This document shows, piece by piece, positions 17,700-26,018 of a DNA stretch of 64,000 nucleotides. The stretch spans positions 1,795,001 through 1,859,000 of the forward strand of contig NZ_CP067100.1 of NCBI RefSeq assembly GCF_016616235.1, written 5' to 3'. A model generated the notes under the pieces. The model saw only the letters and a list, made by a program, of their open reading frames with translations. It was not told the origin of the DNA and did no database searches. Within the stretch, counting starts at the first letter, position 1. Each line of letters opens with the position of its first letter. The position numbers were made by a program, and so were the translations under genes. Source of the DNA: Bradyrhizobium diazoefficiens (GTDB taxonomy: Bacteria; Pseudomonadota; Alphaproteobacteria; Rhizobiales; Xanthobacteraceae).

Positions 17700-18773
17700 A
17701 TGGACGAACAGATTGCCATTCCCTGTGTGGTCATGCGCGGAGGGACCTCGCGCGGGCCGTTTTTCCTGGCCCGCGATCTTCCGGCCGACCCCAGCTCGCG
17801 CGACGCGGTCCTGCTGTCCGTGATGGGAGGTGGGCACGATCTTGGAATCGATGGAATCGGCGGCGGCAATGCCGTGATCAACAAGGTCGCGATCATTGGA
17901 CCGGCGTCGGTACCAGGCGCCGACGTCGACTACCTGTTCGCCCAGGTGCGGGTTCGTGAAGGGATCGTCGATACCTCGCCCAATTGCGGGAATATGCTGG
18001 CGGCCGTGGGGCCGTTCGCCATCGAAGCCGGCCTGGTGGCCGCGACCGCAGAGCGCACCCATGTGCGCATCCACAATGTCAATACCGGCAAGCTGATTGA
18101 TGCGGTCGTCGCCACGCCTGGAGGGCGGGTGACTTATGAGGGCGATGTGCGGATCGACGGCGTGCCGGGAACGGCCGCACCGATCGAACTGTCGTTTCCC
18201 AATGCGGCCGGCGCCCGCACCGGGCGCCTGCTCCCGACCGGGCGGCCGGTCGACCGCATCGACGGCATCGATGTGACCTGCATCGACGCGGCGATGCCGG
18301 TGATGCTGGTCCGCGCGGCGGATCTGGGCTGGACTGGGCGCGAAGCACCCTCGGACTTCGCCGACAGCGGCTTCCGCGCGCGGCTCGAGAATTTGCGCAT
18401 CGAGGCTGGACGCCGAATGGGTTTTCCAAATTCCGCGGCAATGGTGATTCCCAAACCGGTTCTGATTGCGCCCTCGGGCGAGGCGGCGTTGAACACCCGG
18501 TACTTCATGCCGCACGACTGCCATAGCGCACTGGCCGTCACCGGCGCGGTCGCGATCGCGACTGCGTGTGTCACGCCCGGAACGATCGCCGCGGAGATGG
18601 TCGGACCGCTGGCGCTGCCGGTGCCGATCACGCTTACCCATCCTTCCGGCCAGCTCGTGGTGCGGCTGGAGCCCGGCCCGGTTGCCCGGGTGCAGCGGAC
18701 CGCACGGCGAATTTTCGAGGGCCATGTCTTCGCCCGCAGATCGCACGTGCCTCATTCGGTGCTGGCGGCTTGA
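17700..18773 (+). CDS. PrpF-family isomerase, 4-oxalomesaconate tautomerase-like
   Basis: A 357-residue cytosolic enzyme of the PrpF/GalD fold (diaminopimelate-epimerase-like). Hallmark motifs are CVVMRGGTSRGPFF (residues 9-22), GIDGIGGGNAVINKVAII (48-65), DTSPNCGNMLAAVGPFA (92-108) and a C-terminal GHVFARRSHVP. GalD-type members tautomerise 4-oxalomesaconate in gallate/protocatechuate catabolism; PrpF members isomerise 2-methylaconitate. Context favours the first or a related dicarboxylate, because a DctA-type carrier follows after 52 bp and a LysR regulator lies divergent. No methylcitrate genes are nearby. The exact substrate is an inference. Confidence 0.83.
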   Translation: MDEQIAIPCVVMRGGTSRGPFFLARDLPADPSSRDAVLLSVMGGGHDLGIDGIGGGNAVINKVAIIGPASVPGADVDYLFAQVRVREGIVDTSPNCGNMLAAVGPFAIEAGLVAATAERTHVRIHNVNTGKLIDAVVATPGGRVTYEGDVRIDGVPGTAAPIELSFPNAAGARTGRLLPTGRPVDRIDGIDVTCIDAAMPVMLVRAADLGWTGREAPSDFADSGFRARLENLRIEAGRRMGFPNSAAMVIPKPVLIAPSGEAALNTRYFMPHDCHSALAVTGAVAIATACVTPGTIAAEMVGPLALPVPITLTHPSGQLVVRLEPGPVARVQRTARRIFEGHVFARRSHVPHSVLAA

Positions 18774-18825
18774 AGCCGGACAGCTCCTAGAACCTTCAAG
18801 AACAAGACCCAAGGGAGAAACGAGA

Positions 18826-20211
18826 ATGCAGATGCAAGCGCCGGCTGGGTCCGCGAACGTGGAGCCACGAAAACCATTCTACCGGATCCTCTACGTCCAG
18901 GTGCTGATTGGCCTCATGCTGGGCGTCATCACGGGTCATTTCTGGCCTGAATTTGGCGCTGCTCTGAAGCCGTTCGGAGACGGCTTCGTCAAGCTGGTCA
19001 AGATGATGATCGCACCGATCGTGTTCTGCACCATCGTCAGCGGCATCAACAGCATCAGCGATACCCGCGAGATTGGTCGCACACTGGTGAAATCCATGGC
19101 GCTGTTTTATCTGCTGACCGTGCTCGCACTGCTCGCCGGGCTGATCGCTGTCTCGTTGATCCAGCCGGGCGTGGGCATGCATGTGTCCGTCAGTACTCTG
19201 GATCCGTCGGTGGCTGCGAAATTCACCAAGCAGGCAGGTGCGACCGGATTTGCGGACTTCATGCTGCACATCATCCCGCATTCCTTCTTCGGAGCGTTTG
19301 CCGATGGCGAAGTGCTGCCGGTGCTGCTGATCTCCATCCTGATCGCCTTTGGCCTGAGCCGCGCCGGCGACGGCGGTGCCGCGGTGGCAAAGGCAGTCGC
19401 CTCGTTCTCGCACGTGCTGTTCGTGTCGTTCGGCTTCATCATGAAGCTGGCGCCGCTCGGCGCCTTTGGGGCCATGGCGTTCACGGTGGGGCGCTACGGC
19501 ATCCGCTCGATCGGCTCGCTCGGACTGCTGATCCTGACCTTCTATGTCGCCTGCTCCGTCTTCGTGATCGTCGTGCTTGGTGCGCTGGCGCGGCTGAACG
19601 GCTTCAGCCTGTGGAAGACCATCCGCTACTTCAGGGAAGAATTGCTGATCGTGCTCGGCACCTCGTCCTCGGAGCCGGCGCTGCCCGGCGCGCTGCGCAA
19701 GCTGGAGCAGCTCGGATGCCGGAAAGGCGTGTCAGGGCTCGTGTTGCCGATGGGCTACTCTTTCAATCTGGACGGCAGCGCCATCTATCTGACCTTGGCC
19801 TCGATCTTCATCGCGCAGGCTTGCGACATTCACCTGTCGTGGGGGCAGATCGCGGCGATGCTCGGACTGATGCTGCTGACGTCCAAAGGGGCGGCCGGCG
19901 TGACCGGCAGCGGCTTCGTCGCGCTTGTCGCGACCCTTTCGGTCATGCCGGATCTGCCCGTGACCGCCGTGGCGCTGCTTGTCGGCATCGACCGCTTCAT
20001 GTCGGAAGCCCGCGCGCTGACCAGCATGATCAGCAACTGTGTCGCATCCATCACCATTTCGCTGTGGGAGAACGCTTGTGACCGTGAGGTGTTGGCCCGT
20101 GAACTGGGAGAGATCGGCACCGTCAAGGCCGCAGCCGGGACGAAGACTGCTGGGACAATACTGGTGCAGGAGCGCAAGAGCTGGATCTCAACGACGCAAT
20201 CGGCCGCCTGA
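18826..20211 (+). CDS. C4-dicarboxylate/cation symporter, DctA-like
   Basis: A 461-residue inner-membrane carrier of the DAACS family. It begins MQMQAPAGSANVEPRKPFYR, and has eight or so membrane segments plus the two re-entrant hairpins marked by GTSSSEPALP and YSFNLDGSAIYLTLA. Later GAAGVTGSGFVALVATL is the conserved transport motif shared with DctA. The ATG at 18826 has AAGGGAG upstream. The longer reading from 18568 overlaps the previous gene and is not real. It is linked to a PrpF-like isomerase, so it may import a C4 or tricarboxylate-like intermediate rather than succinate alone. The usual DctB/DctD two-component genes are absent here. Confidence 0.88.
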   Translation: MQMQAPAGSANVEPRKPFYRILYVQVLIGLMLGVITGHFWPEFGAALKPFGDGFVKLVKMMIAPIVFCTIVSGINSISDTREIGRTLVKSMALFYLLTVLALLAGLIAVSLIQPGVGMHVSVSTLDPSVAAKFTKQAGATGFADFMLHIIPHSFFGAFADGEVLPVLLISILIAFGLSRAGDGGAAVAKAVASFSHVLFVSFGFIMKLAPLGAFGAMAFTVGRYGIRSIGSLGLLILTFYVACSVFVIVVLGALARLNGFSLWKTIRYFREELLIVLGTSSSEPALPGALRKLEQLGCRKGVSGLVLPMGYSFNLDGSAIYLTLASIFIAQACDIHLSWGQIAAMLGLMLLTSKGAAGVTGSGFVALVATLSVMPDLPVTAVALLVGIDRFMSEARALTSMISNCVASITISLWENACDREVLARELGEIGTVKAAAGTKTAGTILVQERKSWISTTQSAA

Positions 20212-20382
20212 CGCAAAGCGATAGCCCTCAAGAGGCGAAAGCCCTCATCCGGCGCTTCGCCATAGCCGGAGCTTCATCTCGGCGCCTTCAAAGGCCGGCC
20301 GCCACAGGCGGCCTATGCCGATCCCGCAAGGGCGAGAGGTGAACGAGCGGCGTCAATCGATTTAGCGTAGAGCCGTTCGGCG

Positions 20383-22305
20383 TTAGTTGGCCTTCTCGTT
20401 CTCTTTGGCGTTCTCGGCCGTCGGCGACTCCGTCGGCGGAGGGCGCTTGACGCCGGTGATCTTCTCGATGACCGAGCGCACCGTGTCCCCGGTGGGGCCG
20501 TCCTTCGGCTTGAGCAGCGGGGCGGCAAAGGGCGAGCGGCGGATCAGCACTTCCGAATCGGGGAGGATCAGGGGATCGTCCCAGGGGCCCTGCACCACGA
20601 AGGGCAATTGAAAGCCGGACGCCGTGTTGAGGCTCGCCACGCCCTTCATGTCGTATTCACGCGCCGGCACCGACGCGGTGCCGGTCAGCGTGATCTTCGC
20701 CGCAGGTCCCTCGATGCGGATGTCCTCAGCGGTCGCAACGCCGTCGGCGAATTTCAGTGCGATGGTGAGATTGTCGTAAGGCGTCGAGCCGTTGCGGAAA
20801 TTGCCGCCGCCCGACAGCGGCCGCCGCTCCAGACGCTTCAGCAGCTGCTCGGCATTGATGCCGGCGATCGCGCCGTCATGCCCGGTCACGGTGGCGCTGC
20901 CGTCGAGCGACTGCACGAGGCCGAACGGGCTCGAGCCGGAGGCGAGAAGGGAGACGCTGATGTTGCCGCGGCCGGACAGCTTGTTGAGGCCGAACAGCTC
21001 GGTGGCGCAGGCCTGCAGGTCGACGTCGGTGAACTGGAATTGCGCCTTGATGTCGGCGACGGTGTCTGAGCGGGCGATGCCGAACGAGCCTTTGGCGATG
21101 CCGCCATAGACCTGGGCTTCGCCGACCGAAAGCGCCAGCGTGCCGTTGCGCAAGTTCGCCCCGATCGCGGTGCGGCCGAGCTTGGTCGGCCCGACCGTCA
21201 GCTTGGCTGCGGACAGGCGCATGTCGAGGTCGGTGGTCGAGAGGCCGTTGAGATCGAACAGCTGCCTGTTCCAGTCGCGGGCGCCGCTCGCAAGCAGGCG
21301 GAAGGTGGAGATGTAGGGCGTGAAGTCGAGCGCGTCGGCGGCGAGCGTCGCCTGCAGCGTCTGCCGTCCGTTATTGGCGTAGGTCATGACGCCCTCGGCG
21401 GTGTTGCCGTCGAGCTCGACATTGACATTGGTGAGCGCGATCGAGGCGCCGACGACGTTGGCCCGCGCCTTCAGCGCGAACCGGCCGAAGCCGCCGCTGC
21501 CGGGCTGCGGCTGGCCGGTCCAGCGCAGCGCATTGCGCAAGGACGGGCTGTCAATGGTGAGCGTGCCCTCCATCATAGGGCTGGTGCGGTTGGCGACGCT
21601 GCCGTCGAAGGCGAGCTTGAGCGGGGCGCTGGCGATCCGCGCCTTCAGCCCCGAGCGCTCGCCGGAGAGGGCGGCGACGAAATCGGAAAAGCTGATCGAG
21701 CCGTCGACGCGCTCGCCGCGCCAGTCGAACTGTCCGGTCGCGGCAAAGGAGCGCGAGATTGAGGGCCAGGCCAGCGACAGGTCGATGTCCTCGAGCTTCT
21801 CGGTGCCGTGGGTGGCGGCGTCCTCGTAATCGAGCACGCCGTCCTGGATCCTGATCTCGGAGAACGACACCTGGTTGTCGGCGCCGGGCTTCATGGTGCG
21901 CGCAATGGTCTGGATAAAGGGCGTCCAGTTGCTCTCGCCGTCCGGCTTCAGGCTGACATGGATATGCGGCCGCAGCAGCGTCAGGTCGGCGATCTCGAAC
22001 CGTTGCAGCAAGAGCGGCAGCAGCCGCAGATTGGCGGTGAGCACGTCGACATGGAGCGCGGGATCGCTGGTGCCGCCGTCCTTGAGGCCGACGTCATGGA
22101 AGGAGATGTAGCTCGCCGGCAGCACCGAAATGTCGATATTGCCCGCGACACTGAGCTCGAGCCCGGTCACGTCGCGGATCTGCGCCTCCACCGCCTTGCG
22201 CAGCGCGTCGCGGTTGATGAGCCAGGAGGTCGCGATCAGGGCGATCAGCGTGACGCCGAGCAGGGCCGCGATCGGCGTCCCGAGGCGCTTCATTCCTTGA
22301 GCCAT
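20383..22305 (-). CDS. AsmA-family protein
   Basis: About 640 residues. It starts with one N-terminal membrane anchor (IAALLGVTLIALIATSWLIN), followed by the AsmA N-terminal repeat-like region LRKAVEAQIRDVTGLELSVAGNIDISVLPA and a long beta-rich domain, then the C-terminal DUF3971/AsmA-type segment with GHDGAIAGINAEQLLKRLE and FADGVATAEDIRIEGPAA. AsmA-like proteins are thought to move phospholipids across the periplasm. The C terminus is Glu/Lys/Pro-rich. The start is uncertain (22317, 22305 or 22293). It stands alone and is divergent from the CoA-transferase genes at 22594. Confidence 0.85.
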   Translation of the reverse strand: MAQGMKRLGTPIAALLGVTLIALIATSWLINRDALRKAVEAQIRDVTGLELSVAGNIDISVLPASYISFHDVGLKDGGTSDPALHVDVLTANLRLLPLLLQRFEIADLTLLRPHIHVSLKPDGESNWTPFIQTIARTMKPGADNQVSFSEIRIQDGVLDYEDAATHGTEKLEDIDLSLAWPSISRSFAATGQFDWRGERVDGSISFSDFVAALSGERSGLKARIASAPLKLAFDGSVANRTSPMMEGTLTIDSPSLRNALRWTGQPQPGSGGFGRFALKARANVVGASIALTNVNVELDGNTAEGVMTYANNGRQTLQATLAADALDFTPYISTFRLLASGARDWNRQLFDLNGLSTTDLDMRLSAAKLTVGPTKLGRTAIGANLRNGTLALSVGEAQVYGGIAKGSFGIARSDTVADIKAQFQFTDVDLQACATELFGLNKLSGRGNISVSLLASGSSPFGLVQSLDGSATVTGHDGAIAGINAEQLLKRLERRPLSGGGNFRNGSTPYDNLTIALKFADGVATAEDIRIEGPAAKITLTGTASVPAREYDMKGVASLNTASGFQLPFVVQGPWDDPLILPDSEVLIRRSPFAAPLLKPKDGPTGDTVRSVIEKITGVKRPPPTESPTAENAKENEKAN

Positions 22306-22593
22306 GGTCAATGGCATGTCCTGGTCGGGTTGGTCGTTGGAGCCAGAAGGGCGGGCCGGGGAAACCTGCGTGCCCACGCCCAAGTTCTATTCCTTAAGTC
22401 CCGCAACTTGATGGGTTTTCTTGTCGCTTTCAAGGCCGCGGGCGGGTTTGCCCACCGTGTGGGCAGCTTCTATCACCACCGGCGGGAGCGGAGAACCCCG
22501 TATCATTGACGGCTTCGGACCATTTCGCCTAATAATCGCCGCCAATAGGGCGCGACGGCCTGCAAGCCGAAGGTTCACTCGAAGGTTATTTGC

Positions 22594-23331
22594 ATGAACA
22601 AGGTCTATCCCGACGCCAAATCGGCTCTCGAGGGCGTTCTCAAAGACGGCATGATGATCATGTCGGGCGGCTTCGGCCTCTGCGGCATCGCCGAGGAGCT
22701 GTCGGACGCGATCCGCGACTCCGGCGTCAAGGGCCTGACGGTGGTCTCCAACAATGCCGGCGTCGATGGCATCGGCCTCAGCCGCTTGCTCGAAACCCGG
22801 CAGATCAAGAAGATGATCTCGTCATATGTCGGCGAGAACAAGCTGTTCGCCCAGCAATTCCTCGCCGGCGAGCTGGAACTCGAATTCAATCCGCAGGGCA
22901 CCCTGGCCGAGCGCATCCGCGCCGGCGGCGCCGGCATCCCGGCCTTCTACACCAAGACCGGCGTCGGCACGCTGATCGCCGAAGGCAAGGAAGTGAAGGA
23001 GTTCGACGGCGAGAAGTATCTGATGGAGCGCGGCCTGTTCGCCGACCTCGCCATCGTGCATGCCTGGAAGGGCGACACCGCAGGCAATCTGATCTACCGC
23101 AAGACCGCGCGCAACTTTAACCCGATGATGGCGACCGCCGCGAAGATCACCGTGGCCGAGGTCGAGCATCTGGTTCCGGCCGGTGAACTCAATCCCGACC
23201 ACATCCACACGCCCGGCATCTTCGTGAAGCGCATCGTCGAGGTAGGCACGGCCAAGAAGCGCATCGAATTCCGCAACACGCGCCCGCGTCCGAGCGGCGC
23301 GTCTACGGCTGGAACGGGAGTAGAAATCTAA
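22594..23331 (+). CDS. scoA: 3-oxoacid CoA-transferase subunit A
   Basis: A 245-residue class I CoA-transferase alpha subunit; the enzyme moves CoA from succinyl-CoA to acetoacetate (or a related 3-oxoacid). Family markers include [16 protein letters not shown] (residues 20-35, the glycine-rich CoA-binding loop), [22 protein letters not shown] and [15 protein letters not shown]. Stop TAA at 23329-23331 overlaps the start of the beta subunit gene, so the two are coupled. The C-terminal tail after RIEFRN ([11 protein letters not shown]) is slightly longer than usual. The substrate is not fixed by sequence; 3-oxoadipate transferase is an alternative. Confidence 0.9.
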   Translation: MNKVYPDAKSALEGVLKDGMMIMSGGFGLCGIAEELSDAIRDSGVKGLTVVSNNAGVDGIGLSRLLETRQIKKMISSYVGENKLFAQQFLAGELELEFNPQGTLAERIRAGGAGIPAFYTKTGVGTLIAEGKEVKEFDGEKYLMERGLFADLAIVHAWKGDTAGNLIYRKTARNFNPMMATAAKITVAEVEHLVPAGELNPDHIHTPGIFVKRIVEVGTAKKRIEFRNTRPRPSGASTAGTGVEI

Positions 23332-23981
23332 TGGCTTGGACCCGTGAACAGATGGCCGCGCGCGCCGCGAAGGAACTGCGCGACGGCTATTACGTCAATC
23401 TCGGCATCGGCATCCCGACGCTGGTCTCGAACTACATCCCCGACGGCATCGATGTCAGCCTCCAGAGCGAGAACGGCATGCTCGGCATGGGCCCGTTCCC
23501 CTATGAGGACGAGGTGGACGCGGACCTCATCAACGCCGGCAAGCAGACCGTGAGCGAACTGCCCTCGACCTCGTATTTCTCGAGCGCGGATTCCTTCGGC
23601 ATGATCCGCGGCGGCCACATGGACCTGTCGATCCTCGGCGCCATGCAGGTGGCCCAGAACGGCGATCTCGCCAACTGGATGATCCCGGGCAAGATGGTCA
23701 AGGGCATGGGCGGCGCGATGGATCTCGTCGCCGGCGTCAAGCGCGTCGTCGTCGTGATGGAGCATTCCGCCAAGGACGGCCCCAAGCTGCTCAAGCAGTG
23801 CAACCTGCCGCTGACCGGCGAACGCGTGGTCGACATGGTCGTCACCGATCTCGCCGTCTTCACCATCGACAAGCACGGCGACGGCGGCATGGCCCTGATC
23901 GAGCTCGCCGACGGCGTCACGCTCGACGAGGTCAAGGCCAAGACCGAGGCCGAATTCCGCGTCGCGCTGAAGAACACGTAA
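23331..23981 (+). CDS. scoB: 3-oxoacid CoA-transferase subunit B
   Basis: A 216-residue beta subunit carrying the catalytic glutamate of the family in the motif [11 protein letters not shown] (Glu at about residue 47). Other class I signatures are [18 protein letters not shown] near the N terminus and [24 protein letters not shown]. Its ATG shares a base with the TAA of subunit A. The GNAT gene follows 23 bp later. Subunits A and B assemble as a heterotetramer in the cytosol. Confidence 0.92.
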   Translation: MAWTREQMAARAAKELRDGYYVNLGIGIPTLVSNYIPDGIDVSLQSENGMLGMGPFPYEDEVDADLINAGKQTVSELPSTSYFSSADSFGMIRGGHMDLSILGAMQVAQNGDLANWMIPGKMVKGMGGAMDLVAGVKRVVVVMEHSAKDGPKLLKQCNLPLTGERVVDMVVTDLAVFTIDKHGDGGMALIELADGVTLDEVKAKTEAEFRVALKNT

Positions 23982-24003
23982 AGTCTTCGTAGAAGGGGCG
24001 CGC

Positions 24004-24639
24004 ATGACAATACGGTCTGCGCGTCCCGGAGACGCAGATTTCATCGCACAGACTATTCTGTCATCGCAGCGCGGTTACCGGCCGCGCGGCTGGTTCGACG
24101 TCGCGCTCGGCTGGCCCGAGGCGCAGTGCCGCGATTTCATCGCGCGTATCGCGGTCGCCCGCACCGTGTCGATCTGGCACGTCTCGCAATTCCTGGTCGC
24201 CGAGGTTGACGGCAGGCCTGCGGCGGCGCTCGGTGCCTTCCCGGCGGCAGGCACGGGACCTGCGGCCTGGCGTGCGATCGAGGAAGTTGCGGTCGCTACG
24301 GGGCTCGCTGCGCCGGAGCTGGAAGGCATCCGTCAACGCGCCGCCTATACACGCGCCTCATGGGTTCAGGGCGGCGAGGGCGACTGGATGATCGAGTATG
24401 TCGCGACCGATCCTGCCTATCGCGGCCGCGGTCTCGTGCAGGCATTGATCGCGCACGCGCTGGACCAGGGCCGCGCGGCTGGATTTAGGCGGGCGACGAT
24501 CTCGTTCCTGATCGGCAACGAGCTCGCCGAGCGCGCCTACACCAAGGCCGGTTTTGCCTTCGCCGAAGAGAAGCGCGATCCCGCCTTCGAGGCGATCATC
24601 GGCGCGCCCGGCTTTCGCATGTTCGCTCGCGCGATCTGA
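24004..24639 (+). CDS. GNAT-family N-acetyltransferase
   Basis: A 211-residue GCN5-related acetyltransferase. The N-terminal strand TIRSARPGDADFIAQTIL is the typical GNAT beginning, and the acetyl-CoA-binding segment is IEYVATDPAYRGRGLVQALIAHALDQG (about 130-157), containing R/Q-x-x-G-x-G/A-like YRGRGL. The end, KAGFAFAEEKRD, is also characteristic. The start follows AAGGGG at the ribosome site. It is transcribed with scoAB but an unrelated role is equally possible. The substrate is unknown. Confidence 0.85.
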   Translation: MTIRSARPGDADFIAQTILSSQRGYRPRGWFDVALGWPEAQCRDFIARIAVARTVSIWHVSQFLVAEVDGRPAAALGAFPAAGTGPAAWRAIEEVAVATGLAAPELEGIRQRAAYTRASWVQGGEGDWMIEYVATDPAYRGRGLVQALIAHALDQGRAAGFRRATISFLIGNELAERAYTKAGFAFAEEKRDPAFEAIIGAPGFRMFARAI

Positions 24640-24781
24640 GCACACTTGGTCTCCGCAGCCGCCGGCCCCGGCACGCTGAATTTTTCTCTGGCGTAACAAG
24701 TGCCGTCATCGATCCGAAACTATCATGCGAGATGCGCCGGCTGTTAAGCTGGCGAGGAATGCGATTGAGAAAGGACCGAAA

Positions 24782-25099
24782 ATGATCGGCGAAGTCGTGG
24801 TGATTGGCGGCCTGAATCTGCGGGACGGTGTCTCGCTCGACGAATATGGTCGATTGGGCGAGCGCATGTACAACATTGTCAGCGGCCTTCCCGGCTTTCT
24901 GTCGGTCAAGTCGTTCAAGGCCGATGATGGCGAGGAACTGACCGTGTTTCGCTTTGCTTCGGAGGAGGCACTCGAAGCCTGGCGCACGCATCCAGAACAT
25001 ATCGAGGCGATGAAACGGGGGCATGCCGAATTCTATGCCAATGGTCGCTTGGAGATTTGCAAGGTCATCCGCGAAGTCGGTCCGTTCGAGCACGCCTGA
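24782..25099 (+). CDS. Antibiotic-biosynthesis-monooxygenase-fold (dimeric alpha-beta barrel) protein
   Basis: A 105-residue protein from the ATG at 24782, with AAGGAC upstream; a longer reading from 24725 has no ribosome site. It reads MIGEVVVIGGLNLRDGVSLDEYG then LPGFLSVKSFKADDGEELTVFRFASEEALEAWRTHPEHIEAMKRG, the normal pattern of ABM domain proteins, which include small heme-degrading or quinol-forming oxygenases and many of unknown function. No cofactor-binding motif is evident. It stands between the GNAT gene and the GntR regulator, convergent with the latter. Confidence 0.75.
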   Translation: MIGEVVVIGGLNLRDGVSLDEYGRLGERMYNIVSGLPGFLSVKSFKADDGEELTVFRFASEEALEAWRTHPEHIEAMKRGHAEFYANGRLEICKVIREVGPFEHA

Positions 25100-25116
25100 T
25101 TTGGGTGCAAGCCAAA

Positions 25117-25830
25117 CTAGTCTTCAAAGAAGCCGGGGTGTCTTCCGACAAAGGCATGCAGCTCGCGCGCTACGCGATCGAGGTGGCCCGCCATTTCGCT
25201 TTTCGCCTGATCCGGCGCACGCGCGGCAATCGCGCGGTAGATCGCTTCGTGCTCGCGGAACGTTCCTTCGGGCCGTCCTGGCTCCGGCAACAGCGTTCGA
25301 CGGACTCGCTCAAGGTGGGTCCGGATCGGATCGAGAACCTCGCCAACACGCGCGAGACTCAGGCCTTCGGTCATCTGGCGGTGAAACCTGGTGTCGAGCT
25401 CGTGAAAGCCTTCGAGGTCTCCGCTGGCGATGGCGGCCTTCTGATAGGCGAGATTCTGGCCCAGCGCTGCGACGGCATCATCCGACATGTCGGCTGCACA
25501 GACCCCGACGACCTCCACCTCCAGCGCACGGCGCATCAACATCCACTGCCTGACGTCGTCGAGATGGATCCTGGCGACGTAAGAGCCGCGTTGCGGCTCG
25601 ACGATAACAAGCCCCTCGAAAGCAAGCCGGTTGATCGCCGTAGTGATCGAAAGCTTGGACACTTCGAAAGTGGCGCACCACTCGTTCTTGTCGATCGGCG
25701 TTTCGGGCGCGAGAGCGCCGGATACGATGGCACGCTTGAGCGCAACGTAGGCCTGGTCGACTTTCGATCCTCCCGCCCCGCGTCCTCGCGCGGCAACGGC
25801 CCCGCCGCTGAAGCCCCCGACTGAATGCAT
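25117..25830 (-). CDS. GntR-family regulator (FadR/FCD subfamily)
   Basis: A repressor-type regulator of about 237 residues. The winged helix-turn-helix (about 25-85) reads VDQAYVALKRAIVSGALAPE...LSITTAINRLAFEGLVIVEPQRGSYV, and the all-helical FCD ligand-binding domain spans about 95-220 (GFHELDTRFHRQMTEGLS, HEAIYRAIAARAPDQAKSEM), with Asp/His metal-ligand-like residues. Start at ATG 25830 with GGGGGA upstream; the longer reading to 26073 covers promoter sequence. It is divergent from the sugar ABC operon at 26019 and probably controls it; two inverted repeats lie in the 188-bp spacer. Confidence 0.85.
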   Translation of the reverse strand: MHSVGGFSGGAVAARGRGAGGSKVDQAYVALKRAIVSGALAPETPIDKNEWCATFEVSKLSITTAINRLAFEGLVIVEPQRGSYVARIHLDDVRQWMLMRRALEVEVVGVCAADMSDDAVAALGQNLAYQKAAIASGDLEGFHELDTRFHRQMTEGLSLARVGEVLDPIRTHLERVRRTLLPEPGRPEGTFREHEAIYRAIAARAPDQAKSEMAGHLDRVARELHAFVGRHPGFFED

Positions 25831-25858
25831 GCTGTGATCCCCCGGGGGCTGATTTTCA

Positions 25859-25875
25859 CTTTTCAAGCTGAAAGG
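25859..25875. promoter_or_regulatory. Inverted repeat in GntR/ABC spacer (site 1)
   Basis: CTTTTCA-AGC-TGAAAGG, 7-bp arms with one mismatch around a 3-base centre. It is close to the GntR start and could be an autoregulatory operator. Confidence 0.45.
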
Positions 25876-25907
25876 TCCGATTTGCGCGGAGGCTTGACGA
25901 ACGGCAA

Positions 25908-25928
25908 CTGATATAACTAGCATGTCAG
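25908..25928. promoter_or_regulatory. Inverted repeat in GntR/ABC spacer (site 2)
   Basis: CTGATAT-AACTAGC-ATGTCAG, 7-bp arms with one mismatch around a 7-base centre, about 90 bp upstream of the ABC ATPase start. A good operator candidate for the divergent GntR regulator. Confidence 0.5.
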
Positions 25929-26018
25929 AAAAATAGCAATGGTCGGTCTCACCAGCACAGGTCCCAAGAGGACAGGTCGCGGGGCACGCGAGAGAGCCGG
26001 CCGGGGAGGAGCAACCCC

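Noticed and set aside
18568..18825. N-terminal extension of the DctA-like protein
   Set aside because: It would overlap the PrpF-like gene out of frame; ATG 18826 has a good ribosome site and standard length.
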